Source: JALXDT01 sp964634755
GTDB lineage: Bacteria; Acidobacteriota; Aminicenantia; JAMOAD01
Length of the DNA: 42,275 nt
Assembly: GCA_964634755.1 (NCBI GenBank)
Contig: CAZWJH010000010.1
Coordinates: forward strand, 1-42,275
Reading direction: 5' to 3'
Positions within the stretch are counted from its first letter, which is position 1, and the number at the start of each line of letters is the position of its first letter. Under the pieces are notes generated by a model. It was not told where the DNA came from, did not search any database, and saw only the letters and a list, made by a program, of their open reading frames with translations. Made by a program: the position numbers and the translations under genes. Of the stretch, positions 34,672-42,275 are shown one piece after another.

Positions 34672-37600
34672 TTAGAAAATGTTTGTACCGGAATCTTCTT
34701 CCTCTTCACGAGGAAGTTCAACAAATTTTGTTCTTCTGTCTTTTTTACCAAGTTCAACATTAATAGCAAGGCTCATCAATTCCCTTACCAAAACATTGAA
34801 AGATTCCGGTAAGCTGGGGCTATAATCATATATCCCTTTAACTATGGACTCATATATTTTATTTCTACCTTCAACATCATCAGATTTAGCTGTAAGCATT
34901 TCCTGAAGTGAGTAAGCAGCACCATAAGCTTCAAGTGCCCATACTTCCATTTCTCCGAATCTCTGACCTCCGAACTGTGCTTTTCCACCAAGAGGCTGCT
35001 GTGTAATCAATGAATAAGGTCCTGTTGATCTTGCATGCATTTTATCTTCCGCCATGTGAACTAACTTCATTATGTACATAATTCCGACTGTGGCTTTCTG
35101 ATCAAAAGGCTCACCTGTCATTCCATCGTAGATTGTAATCTTACCATCCTCAGGAAGACCTGCTTGCTTTAATGCATCGACAATATCTTCCTCTGTCGCA
35201 CCATCAAAAACAGGTGTCTGCACTTTCCAACCAAGAGCCTTTGCAGCCCACCCTAAATGGGTCTCAAGAATCTGCCCAACATTCATTCTCGAAGGAACAC
35301 CAAGAGGATTAAGGACTATATCAACAGGAGTGCCATCGGGTAAGAAAGGCATATCTTCAGGAGGAAGAATTCTTGAAATAACACCTTTGTTTCCGTGTCT
35401 TCCTGCTAATTTATCACCTTCCTGTATCTTTCTCTTCATCGCAATACTAACTTTGACGACTTTAAGAACTCCCGGGGAAAGATCATCTCCTTTCCTTATA
35501 GCATCGATTTTATTGTTTAAGCTGATTTTTATAGAATCAATCTGGACCCTTGTTTTTCTCTTTATATCATCAATAATAGCATCTTTATCAGGATCAGGAA
35601 CAAGTTTTAACTTAATGATTTCATCTAAATCTAGCTTATCATAAACTTTTGCTTTTATCTTCTCTTTTTTCTTTATACTTACTTTATCATTTTTAAAATC
35701 TTTCTCAACAACTCTTCCGAGATAGTAAGGTCTCAGTCTCTTTTTTGCTTCTATGTTTATTATTTCCATCTCATCTTGAAAGTTTTTTTCAAGCTTCGCA
35801 ATCTCTTCCTTCTCTATCCTTTTAGCTCTTTCATCCTTTTCGACCCCTCTTCGAGTAAAAACTTTTACATCAACAACAGTCCCTTCAACTCCCGGAGGAC
35901 ACTTTAGTGAAGAATCTTTAATTTCAAGAGCTTTGTGTCCAAAAATTGCCTTTAAGAGTTTCTCTTCAGGTGTCAACTGAGATGGTGCTTTGGGAGAAAT
36001 TTTTCCGACCAAAATATCATCAGGCTTAACATATGAACCAATTTTAATAATCCCCGATTCATCAAGATTTCTAAGCTTCTCTTCCTTATTATCTCCTTTT
36101 AAAGGAAGATCCCTTGTAATCTCTTCAGGACCAAACTTCGTCTCTCTTGCTTCAACTTGAACTTCTTTTATATGAATTGATGTTAAAGAATCATCCTCAA
36201 CAAGTCTTCTTGAGATAACAACAGCATCTTCGTAATTATATCCTCTCCATGGTAAAAAGGCTACTAAAAGATTCTGTCCAAGAGCAAGCTCTCCCTTATC
36301 TGTTGCTGAACTATCAGCAATAACCTGTCCCTTTACAACCTTTTCTCCTTTTTTAACTACTGGCCTTTGACTAACAAAAGTATCCTGATTGGATCTTCTG
36401 AATTTTTTAAGAACATAAAGATCAGCACCAATATCCTTTCCTTCTATGTCATCCTTATCCTCAACTCTTATAATTATTCTATTAGCATCAACTTTCTCAA
36501 CTATTCCGGATCTTTTAGCTATCACAACACCCTTTGAACCTTTTCCTGCTATATATTCAACTCCAGTACCAACTACCGGAGAATCAGGTCTGATTAAAGG
36601 GACTGCCTGTCTCTGCATGTTTGAACCCATCAAAGCTCTATTAGCATCATCATGCTCTAAGAACGGAATTAAAGATGCTGAAATTGAAACAAGCTGTTGA
36701 GGTGAGATATCTATGTATTCAACCTCTTTTCTGTCAACATAGGTAAAGCTTCCCTCTTTTCTTACAGGAACTCTTTCTTCTAAAATTTTCCCATTATCAT
36801 CAAGTTTTATAGTTGCCTGTGCAATTATGTGTCTTTCCTCTTCCCACGGTGTTAAATAAAAAGTTTTATAAGAATATTTAGGTAAGGTTAACCCCTTTGT
36901 CTTAAGTTTATCAAGCTCTTTAAAAAGCTCTTTTCTCTCAACAATATCTCCCACATTGAATTTACTATCTCCTTTTGAAACTATGGTATAGTAATCCTTT
37001 ACATAGCCATTTTCAACTTTTCTGTAAGGAGTAACGAGAAATCCGAATTCATTCGTTTTTGCATAAGTACTTAAAGAGACAATAAGACCGATGTTCTGAC
37101 CTTCCGGTGTTTCAATCGGACAAATTCTTCCATAATGAGAAATGTGAACATCTCTGACTTCAAAGCCTGCTCTTTCTCTCTTCAAACCTCCGGGGCCGAG
37201 AGCTGAGATTCTCCTCTTATGAGTAATTTCAGCGAGGGGATTTGTTTGATCAAGAAACTGAGATAATTCTGAAGTGCCAAAAAACTCTTTTAAAGAAGAG
37301 GTAATTGGCTTTGAATTTATAAGATCTTTAGGGAAGATAGAATGAAGTTCCTGCGATGCAATAAGCCTTTCCTTAACCATTTTCTCAAGTCTCTGAAGGC
37401 CCGAAACAAATTGATCAGTAACAAGCTCACCAACAGGTCTTACCCTTCTGTTTCCAAGGTGGTCTCTGTCATCCTCTGTCCCACCTTTATTTTCAAGAAG
37501 TCTAAGATAATACTTTATAGTAGCAATAATATCTCTTTCAGTAAGTGTTGTCTGTGTGATGGGTTCATCCAAATCAAGTTTTAGGTTAATTTTATATCTT

Positions 37601-39018
37601 CCTACAGGAGAAAGATCATACCTTTTCGGATTAAAGAAAAGATTGTGAAAGTAAAGTCTTGCCTGATCATGGTGAAAAGGCTCTCCCGGCCTTAATTGGG
37701 AAAAGATGAAATTGTATGCTTCTTCTGTAGTTTTAACATTGTCCTTTTTAAGAGTATTTAATACATAAGCACCTATATCATCTTTTTCTGGAAAGAAGAT
37801 TTCAAACTCTTTCCCACTTGCAATTAGGAAATCAAGGCTATTATCATCGATGGGATCACCGGGGTTAAGGTCTACTTCATCTACCTTCTCTACCAAATGA
37901 GCACCTTTGAGTTCATCTTTAGAAAGAGCCACATACTTGATTCCTATCTTCTCAAGTTTTGAATAAACAGATTTGTTTATAGAACTGCCCTTTTTAACCA
38001 AAACTTCACCAGTTTCAGGGTTTAGAACATCTTGAGATAGAACTTTCTCCTCTTTACTCTTTTTATTGTAAAGTTTAGGACCAAATTCCCAGAGGATATT
38101 TTCCCCATCAGGCTTAACCTTAAACACAGTATAGAGTTTTCTTAGGATCTCAGCATTATCCTCAATCTTTAAAGCTCTTAAAAATGTTGTAATAGGAATC
38201 TTCTTCTTTTCATTAATTTTTGCAAAAAGAAGTCTTTTTTTATCTATTACAAATTCAAGTTTAGCACCTCTATGAGCCATTATAACAGCTTTCAAATCAC
38301 TCCTGTAAGGACTTTTACTCTCCCTTCCTTTTTTCTCTCTATGAAAAATAACACCGGGTGCTTGATGAAGCTGATTAACAATAACCCTTTCAGTACCATT
38401 AATAATAAAAGAACCTGTCTCAGTCATCAGAGGGATTTCACCGAAGAAAATATCTCCCTGCTCTTTTATCTCCTTGTGTGTGGGAACATCTTTCTTTTCT
38501 CCTTCTTCCTCTTCTTCTCCGATAATCAATCTTAGCTTTACATAAAGAGGGATTGAATAAGTGTATCCTTTATCAAGGCATTCTTCTGGAGTGTGAGGGA
38601 TTTTAAGTTCCACTCTTGTTCCGCACTTTTCGCAGGTGGGATATTCAAATTCACCTTCAGTACCACAATAAGGACAAACAGTCTCCGGAGTAGGTTCTTT
38701 ATCAACAGGAAGAGGCCTCCCGCAATGTTTACATACAGCTCTTGCATTTTCAACTCCCTGCAATTTCCCACATTTACAGCTCCATTTCCCGAGTTTGTAT
38801 TCAACAAATTCGAGGACTGCTGTTTCTTTAAAATTAGAAATAGGGAACACTTTTTCGAAAGCAGCTTGAATCCCTATCTTTTTTCTCTCTTCGGGAAAAT
38901 GTTTAATCTGCAAAAACTCTTCATAACTTTCCCTCTGAACTTTCATTAAATCATCAACAGGCAGATTAAATTTAGTTCTTTGGAAAGATTTTCTTTCTAA
39001 ATATGGATTTTTTTCCAT
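34672..39018 (-). CDS. rpoB: RNA polymerase beta subunit with a double zinc-finger insertion
   Basis: 1448-residue catalytic-core subunit. Family hallmarks include GEIPLMTETGSFIINGTERVIV, the rifampicin-region SQFLDQTNPLAEITHKRRISALGPGG, and GDKLAGRHGNKGVIS. A charged coiled insertion like the second E. coli insertion follows FTRRGVEKDERA. Unusually, the N-terminal protrusion carries about 60 extra residues between EYKLGKWS and TPEECLDKGYTYS, with eight cysteines: C81-x-C83-x12-C96-x2-C99 and C115-x2-C118-x10-C129-x2-C132. This predicts two zinc sites, the first with the same spacing as the RpoC zinc domain. E. coli RpoB has no cysteine pairs at this place. Confidence 0.98.
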   Translation of the reverse strand: MEKNPYLERKSFQRTKFNLPVDDLMKVQRESYEEFLQIKHFPEERKKIGIQAAFEKVFPISNFKETAVLEFVEYKLGKWSCKCGKLQGVENARAVCKHCGRPLPVDKEPTPETVCPYCGTEGEFEYPTCEKCGTRVELKIPHTPEECLDKGYTYSIPLYVKLRLIIGEEEEEGEKKDVPTHKEIKEQGDIFFGEIPLMTETGSFIINGTERVIVNQLHQAPGVIFHREKKGRESKSPYRSDLKAVIMAHRGAKLEFVIDKKRLLFAKINEKKKIPITTFLRALKIEDNAEILRKLYTVFKVKPDGENILWEFGPKLYNKKSKEEKVLSQDVLNPETGEVLVKKGSSINKSVYSKLEKIGIKYVALSKDELKGAHLVEKVDEVDLNPGDPIDDNSLDFLIASGKEFEIFFPEKDDIGAYVLNTLKKDNVKTTEEAYNFIFSQLRPGEPFHHDQARLYFHNLFFNPKRYDLSPVGRYKINLKLDLDEPITQTTLTERDIIATIKYYLRLLENKGGTEDDRDHLGNRRVRPVGELVTDQFVSGLQRLEKMVKERLIASQELHSIFPKDLINSKPITSSLKEFFGTSELSQFLDQTNPLAEITHKRRISALGPGGLKRERAGFEVRDVHISHYGRICPIETPEGQNIGLIVSLSTYAKTNEFGFLVTPYRKVENGYVKDYYTIVSKGDSKFNVGDIVERKELFKELDKLKTKGLTLPKYSYKTFYLTPWEEERHIIAQATIKLDDNGKILEERVPVRKEGSFTYVDRKEVEYIDISPQQLVSISASLIPFLEHDDANRALMGSNMQRQAVPLIRPDSPVVGTGVEYIAGKGSKGVVIAKRSGIVEKVDANRIIIRVEDKDDIEGKDIGADLYVLKKFRRSNQDTFVSQRPVVKKGEKVVKGQVIADSSATDKGELALGQNLLVAFLPWRGYNYEDAVVISRRLVEDDSLTSIHIKEVQVEARETKFGPEEITRDLPLKGDNKEEKLRNLDESGIIKIGSYVKPDDILVGKISPKAPSQLTPEEKLLKAIFGHKALEIKDSSLKCPPGVEGTVVDVKVFTRRGVEKDERAKRIEKEEIAKLEKNFQDEMEIINIEAKKRLRPYYLGRVVEKDFKNDKVSIKKKEKIKAKVYDKLDLDEIIKLKLVPDPDKDAIIDDIKRKTRVQIDSIKISLNNKIDAIRKGDDLSPGVLKVVKVSIAMKRKIQEGDKLAGRHGNKGVISRILPPEDMPFLPDGTPVDIVLNPLGVPSRMNVGQILETHLGWAAKALGWKVQTPVFDGATEEDIVDALKQAGLPEDGKITIYDGMTGEPFDQKATVGIMYIMKLVHMAEDKMHARSTGPYSLITQQPLGGKAQFGGQRFGEMEVWALEAYGAAYSLQEMLTAKSDDVEGRNKIYESIVKGIYDYSPSLPESFNVLVRELMSLAINVELGKKDRRTKFVELPREEEEDSGTNIF

Positions 39019-39091
39019 TTTTCCTCTTAAAAAAATTTAAATTTACAAAATAGTATAGAAAAATAGGATAAAGTGTAAATATCTTTAATCC

Positions 39092-39484
39092 TTACTTAAT
39101 TTCTACTTCAGCTCCCACCTCTTCAAATTTGGCTTTGATTTTTTCTGCTTCTTCTTTAGAAACTCCCTCTGCAATCTTGCTACCGGGTGCCTCGTCAACA
39201 ACAGCCTTCGCCTCTTTAAGACCAAGATTTGTTACTTCTCTCACGACTTTAATAACATTGATCTTCTTGGGACCAACATTCTTTAAAATAACATCAAATT
39301 CTGTTTTCTCCTCTGCTTCCTGGCCACCCTGAGCAGCACCTGCAGCAGGCATCATACCTACAGGCATTGCAGCTGCGGCTTCAATACCGTATCTCTCTTC
39401 AAATTCCTTAATGTACTCAACTAACTCAAGAACTGTTAATTTGTCAAGGTGATTAAAAAAATCTTCTTTGGTTATTTCTGCCAT
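39092..39484 (-). CDS. rplL: ribosomal protein L7/L12
   Basis: 130-residue stalk protein of the 50S subunit. An N-terminal dimerisation helix pair (TVLELVEYIKEFEERYGI), an alanine/glycine/methionine hinge, and a C-terminal factor-binding domain (EFDVILKNVGPKKINVIKVVRE, GLKEAKAVVDEAP) are all present. SD AAGGAGG precedes the ATG. It lies one base after rplJ; rpoB follows after a 73-bp spacer in which I see no clear attenuator. Confidence 0.97.
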   Translation of the reverse strand: MAEITKEDFFNHLDKLTVLELVEYIKEFEERYGIEAAAAMPVGMMPAAGAAQGGQEAEEKTEFDVILKNVGPKKINVIKVVREVTNLGLKEAKAVVDEAPGSKIAEGVSKEEAEKIKAKFEEVGAEVEIK

Positions 39485-39485
39485 T

Positions 39486-40010
39486 TTATTTTTCCTCCTT
39501 TTTATTTTTCAATTGATGTAATAAATTGTCAAAATTCTGTAATGGGGCTCTCAATGTCATGAGGAATCTCCTCAAAGGAACAGCCATTAATCCAGCAAAT
39601 TGTGCCATCAAAACTTCTCTTGAAGGTATCTTTGATAATGCTTCTGCTTCTTCTGAAGAAAGCTTCTTACCCTCAACAAGTCCGGCCTTAACATTAATTT
39701 TATTCGTTTCCTTTTTGTATTCAAAAAGAACTTTCGCAACTTCTATAAATCTTTCTGAAGAATAAGCCATTGCAGTGGAGCCATTTAAAACCTCCACAGG
39801 AAATTCAGGGTAATCATCTCCGACAGCTTTTTTTACAAGAGTGTTTTTTACTACTCTAAAACCGGAATTTTCAAAAGATTTAACTCTTTTTCTCAGGTCA
39901 GAAATCTCACTCACGGAAATATTGTTAAACGCTACCAAAAAGATACCTTTGTTATTCTCAATAATCTCTCTTATCTCTTCTGCAATTTTAAATTTTTCCT
40001 CTTTTCTCAT
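39486..40010 (-). CDS. rplJ: ribosomal protein L10
   Basis: 174-residue protein forming the base of the L7/L12 stalk. It is recognisable by KEEKFKIAEEIREIIENNKGIFLVAFNNISV, VVKNTLVKKAV and a C-terminal charged helix that binds L7/L12 dimers. SD AAGGAAGGG precedes the ATG. Only 12 bases separate it from rplA, so the long L10-binding leader of E. coli is not present here. Confidence 0.96.
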   Translation of the reverse strand: MRKEEKFKIAEEIREIIENNKGIFLVAFNNISVSEISDLRKRVKSFENSGFRVVKNTLVKKAVGDDYPEFPVEVLNGSTAMAYSSERFIEVAKVLFEYKKETNKINVKAGLVEGKKLSSEEAEALSKIPSREVLMAQFAGLMAVPLRRFLMTLRAPLQNFDNLLHQLKNKKEEK

Positions 40011-40022
40011 TTTTCCCTTCCT

Positions 40023-40766
40023 TTACTCTATTGATGATAAATCTATTTCTACAGATGGAGTCATAGTTGCTGATAAATATATTCTCTGAATGTATTTTCC
40101 TTTTGCTCCAGAAGGTTTAGCTCTCTGAACAGCCTCTACAAAAGCATTAAAATTTTCAACTAATTTTTCATTAGGGAAGGAAGCTTTGCCAATACCAGAG
40201 TGAAGATTACCAGCTTTATCAACTTTAAATTGAACTTTACCAGCTTTGATTTCTTTAACAGCCTGTTCGATATCAAAAGTAACAGTTCCAGATTTGGGAC
40301 TGGGCATCAACCCTCTTGCACCCAAAAGCTTACCCAGCTTACCTACTTTTCTCATAACATCAGGAGTTGCAACAACAGCATCAAAATCAAGCCATCCCTC
40401 ACTAATCTTTTGAATAATATCATCTTCCCCAACAAAATCCGCACCCGCTGCTTCTGCTTCTTTTATTTTTTCTCCAGTAGCAATTACTACAACCTTCACC
40501 TGTTTTCCAGTCCCATGAGGAAGCACAGTATAACCTCTTACCATTTGATCAGAATACTTAGGATCAACCCCAAGTCTCATTGCAACTTCCACAGTCTGAT
40601 CAAACTTTGCTGTTTCATAGGCAATTTCTTTTATTACTTTTACAGCTTCCTCAACACCATACTTTCTATCCTCAACTCTGGATTTTGCATTTAAATACTT
40701 CTTTCCTCTCTTTTTCACTCTAACAACAGAACTATCTCTTTTAACATTAACAGTTGTTTCACTCAT
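40023..40766 (-). CDS. rplA: ribosomal protein L1
   Basis: 247-residue rRNA-binding protein of the L1 stalk. Signatures: VEVAMRLGVDPKYSDQMVRGYTVLPHGTGK, and LGKLLGARGLMPSPKSGTV. It has an N-terminal extension of about 20 basic residues before the usual KYLNAKSRVEDRKYGVEEAV start. SD GGGAG lies upstream of the ATG. Its start overlaps rplK by eight bases. Confidence 0.97.
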   Translation of the reverse strand: MSETTVNVKRDSSVVRVKKRGKKYLNAKSRVEDRKYGVEEAVKVIKEIAYETAKFDQTVEVAMRLGVDPKYSDQMVRGYTVLPHGTGKQVKVVVIATGEKIKEAEAAGADFVGEDDIIQKISEGWLDFDAVVATPDVMRKVGKLGKLLGARGLMPSPKSGTVTFDIEQAVKEIKAGKVQFKVDKAGNLHSGIGKASFPNEKLVENFNAFVEAVQRAKPSGAKGKYIQRIYLSATMTPSVEIDLSSIE

Positions 40767-41202
40767 TTTCTATCTCCACTCCCATAGATTTTGCCGTTCC
40801 CATGATAATCCTTTTAGCCATTTCAAGATCATCTGTGTTAAGATCAGGCATTTTGTACTTTGCTATTTCTTCAATATCTTTCATTGTAACTTTCCCAACT
40901 TTGTTCTTATTCGGCTCTCCTGAGCCTTTGGCAATCTTAGCAGCCTTTTTTAAAAGAACAGCGGCTGGGGTTGTTTTAATAACAAAATCAAAACTCCTAT
41001 CTTTATAAACAGTAACTATCACGGGAACAGTAATACCGGCTTCAAGTTTCGATGTTTTATCATTAAACTGCTTAACAAAATCCATTAAGCTGATTCCATG
41101 GGGGCCAAGTGCTGAACCAACCGGCGGTGCCGGGCTTGCTTGCCCCGCAGGAATTTGCATTCTAACCTGCGCCATTATTTCTTTTTTCTTTTTCGGTGGC
41201 AT
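40759..41202 (-). CDS. rplK: ribosomal protein L11
   Basis: 147-residue protein of the GTPase-associated centre. Signatures: MQIPAGQASPAPPVGSALGPHGI near the N-terminus and the C-terminal rRNA-binding segment (IAKYKMPDLNTDDLEMAKRIIMGTAKSMG). SD AAAGGAG precedes the ATG. It overlaps rplA by eight bases. Confidence 0.97.
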   Translation of the reverse strand: MPPKKKKEIMAQVRMQIPAGQASPAPPVGSALGPHGISLMDFVKQFNDKTSKLEAGITVPVIVTVYKDRSFDFVIKTTPAAVLLKKAAKIAKGSGEPNKNKVGKVTMKDIEEIAKYKMPDLNTDDLEMAKRIIMGTAKSMGVEIENE

Positions 41203-41217
41203 TTCTATTCTCCTTTT

Positions 41218-41757
41218 TTAAATCTTCTCAACCTGTAAAAAGTCAAGCTCCACAGGGGTAGCTCGACCAAAGATTGTGACAGTAACCTTTAAAACCTGTC
41301 TCTTTTCATCTACCTCTTCAATAACTCCATTAAAATTAAGAAAAGGGCCATCTATAATTCTCACGGCTTCTCCTCTTTCATATTTGTACTTTGGCATTGG
41401 TTTCTTATCTGTGGTTTCAATATGAGATATTATTCTTTTTACCTCTTTTTCAGTTAAAGGAACAGGCTTGCCTTCCGCTCCAACAAAGCCTGTAACCTTA
41501 GGAACACTCTTTATTATATTCTGGTTTCTATCATTAAGAACCATCTGAATAATAATATAACCGGGAAAAGATCTCTTGGTTACAATCTTCTTTTCTCCAC
41601 CTTTAACTTCGACTACTTTTTCAGTAGGAACGAGAATTTCACCAATATCATCTGCAATTTCCTCTTTCTCGGCTCTTTCACGGATTGCTTTTGCAACAAA
41701 ATCCTCAGAGCCTGTCATTGTGTGAACCACATACCATTTTTTTTCTTCAGATCCCAT
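41218..41757 (-). CDS. nusG: transcription antitermination factor NusG
   Basis: 179-residue NusG with NGN domain (KKWYVVHTMTGSEDFVAKAI ... FPGYIIIQM) and C-terminal KOW domain (GEAVRIIDGPFLNFNGVIEEVD). It links RNA polymerase to Rho or to the ribosome. I favour ATG 41757 because AGGTGAT, at the secE stop, lies just ahead of it; in-frame GTG 41766 and ATG 41763 would add up to three residues and overlap that site. It follows secE in the conserved order. Confidence 0.95.
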   Translation of the reverse strand: MGSEEKKWYVVHTMTGSEDFVAKAIRERAEKEEIADDIGEILVPTEKVVEVKGGEKKIVTKRSFPGYIIIQMVLNDRNQNIIKSVPKVTGFVGAEGKPVPLTEKEVKRIISHIETTDKKPMPKYKYERGEAVRIIDGPFLNFNGVIEEVDEKRQVLKVTVTIFGRATPVELDFLQVEKI

Positions 41758-41762
41758 TTCCA

Positions 41763-41957
41763 TCACCTAAAAAAGTTTTTCAGATTTTGCACCAACCATC
41801 CGAACACCAGATCCATTGACCAGAGGTAAAAGCCGAAGAAAATAACAGCTATTATGACCATGATTGTGGTAGAATAAACTTCCTGCATTGATGGCCAGGT
41901 TACTTTCTTAATCTCCGACTTAATTTCACTAAGAAATTTTCTTGTCTTATTTAACAA
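41763..41957 (-). CDS. secE: preprotein translocase subunit SecE
   Basis: 64-residue single-helix form of SecE: amphipathic segment with the signature EIKSEIKKVTWPSMQEVYSTT, then one membrane helix (about 30-55). It stabilises SecY in the translocon. The start codon is TTG 41957, supported by AGGAG eight bases upstream. It lies 25 bases after tRNA-Trp. Confidence 0.94.
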   Translation of the reverse strand: MLNKTRKFLSEIKSEIKKVTWPSMQEVYSTTIMVIIAVIFFGFYLWSMDLVFGWLVQNLKNFFR

Positions 41958-41982
41958 CTTTCTCTCTCCTTATTTTATAAAG

Positions 41983-42055
41983 CAGGCCAGGGAGGACTTG
42001 AACCCCCAGCCCTCGGTTTTGGAGACCGACGCTCTACCAATTGAGCTACTGGCCT
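41983..42055 (-). tRNA. tRNA-Trp (CCA anticodon)
   Basis: A complete 73-base cloverleaf: acceptor AGGCCAG/CTGGCCT, D stem GCTC/GAGC, anticodon stem TCGGT/ACCGA with loop CTCCAAA (anticodon CCA), T stem GGGGG/CCTCC with TTCAAGT, discriminator G as expected for Trp. CCA is not encoded. Its first two bases are also the last two bases of the rpmG stop codon. Confidence 0.97.
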
Positions 42056-42212
42056 ACTTTGATTCTTTATGAATTGTATGTTTTCTACAGGTAGGGCAAT
42101 ACTTCTTAAGCTCAAGTTTGCCCTTCTGATTTTTTCTATTTCTTACTGTAGTATAATTCTTATTCTTACAAACAGTACATTTAAGATGGACTATAATTCG
42201 GTTATCTGCCAT
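42054..42212 (-). CDS. rpmG: ribosomal protein L33
   Basis: 52-residue 50S protein with the zinc-type L33 pattern: CTVCKNKNYTTVRNRK, then KKYCPTCRKHTIHKESK (two CxxC pairs). It starts at the ATG at 42212, after SD AGAGG, 14 bases beyond the tuf stop. Its TAG stop (42056-42054) overlaps the first two bases of tRNA-Trp. The tuf-rpmG-tRNA-Trp-secE-nusG order is the usual one. Confidence 0.95.
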   Translation of the reverse strand: MADNRIIVHLKCTVCKNKNYTTVRNRKNQKGKLELKKYCPTCRKHTIHKESK

Positions 42213-42226
42213 TCTTCAAAACCTCT

Positions 42227-42275
42227 TTATTCAATAATCTCGGTGACAGAACCTGCTCCGATTGTTCTTCCGCCT
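42227..42275 (-). CDS. tuf: elongation factor Tu, C-terminal end (partial)
   Basis: The last 15 complete codons before TAA read GGRTIGAGSVTEIIE, the standard end of EF-Tu. The gene runs off the right edge of the window. Confidence 0.93.
   Translation of the reverse strand, partial: GGRTIGAGSVTEIIE

Noticed and set aside
40200..40694. 164-codon plus-strand open frame
   Set aside because: It is wholly antisense to rplA, whose conserved motifs leave no doubt about the coding strand.
1..42275. CRISPR array, prophage, transposase or toxin-antitoxin system
   Set aside because: No spaced direct repeats, integrase, transposase or recognisable toxin-antitoxin pair could be found; almost all genes are housekeeping or conserved.

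Overview
The window is an A+T-rich piece of a bacterial chromosome. It is dense, mostly operonic, and carries one 100-N assembly gap (15510-15609), so it comes from a draft or metagenome assembly. A two-membrane (Gram-negative type) host is suggested by MlaE/MlaF and by an RpoC long enough, and with the right sequence, to hold the large trigger-loop insertion between MRTFHIGG and ETAKTKDITGG. DUF3857/transglutaminase proteins and a Reg_prop/Y_Y_Y sensor recall Acidobacteriota, Bacteroidota and related phyla, but I cannot fix the phylum. Nothing looks like a prophage, transposon or CRISPR array.

Layout. (1) 1-330: intergenic, with the possible tail of an upstream gene, a minus-strand terminator and an 8-bp tandem repeat. 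(2) 331-4049 (-): two exported DUF3857/transglutaminase-like paralogues; one keeps its Cys-His-Asp triad and the other has lost all three residues. (3) 4285-5375 (+): a small membrane protein and a UPF0173 metallo-hydrolase. (4) 5541-6932 (-) cysS, divergent from 7052-10433 (+) DUF2065-hutH-hutU (first two steps of histidine degradation). (5) 10411-12333 (-): a membrane protein, a Nudix hydrolase and queH, whose end overlaps the end of hutU. (6) 12602-16328 (-): a c-di-GMP module made of a beta-propeller diguanylate cyclase and a REC-PilZ protein. (7) 16329-16758: a structured intergenic region upstream of a secreted CARDB protein cut by an in-frame TAG. (8) 17977-20718 (-): ATP sulfurylase, a DHH phosphoesterase and a methyltransferase. 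(9) 20867-25508 (+): nusA-infB-DUF503-rbfA-nrnA-like. (10) 25559-28464 (+): mlaE-mlaF-radical SAM; then a SprA-like peptidase. (11) 29131-30083 (-): HU and a helical protein. (12) 30222-42275 (-): the transcription/translation supercluster tuf-rpmG-tRNA-Trp-secE-nusG-rplK-rplA-rplJ-rplL-rpoB-rpoC-rpoZ-tRNA-Arg.

The observations most worth following are: an eight-cysteine double zinc-finger insertion in RpoB whose first finger copies the CxC-x12-CxxC spacing of the RpoC zinc domain; four genes (cysS, DUF2065, mlaE, SprA-like) whose promoters put the transcription start on the start codon, suggesting leaderless mRNAs; the paired active and dead transglutaminases; the nonsense-interrupted CARDB gene; the rpmG stop codon lying inside tRNA-Trp; and rpoZ placed directly after rpoC.
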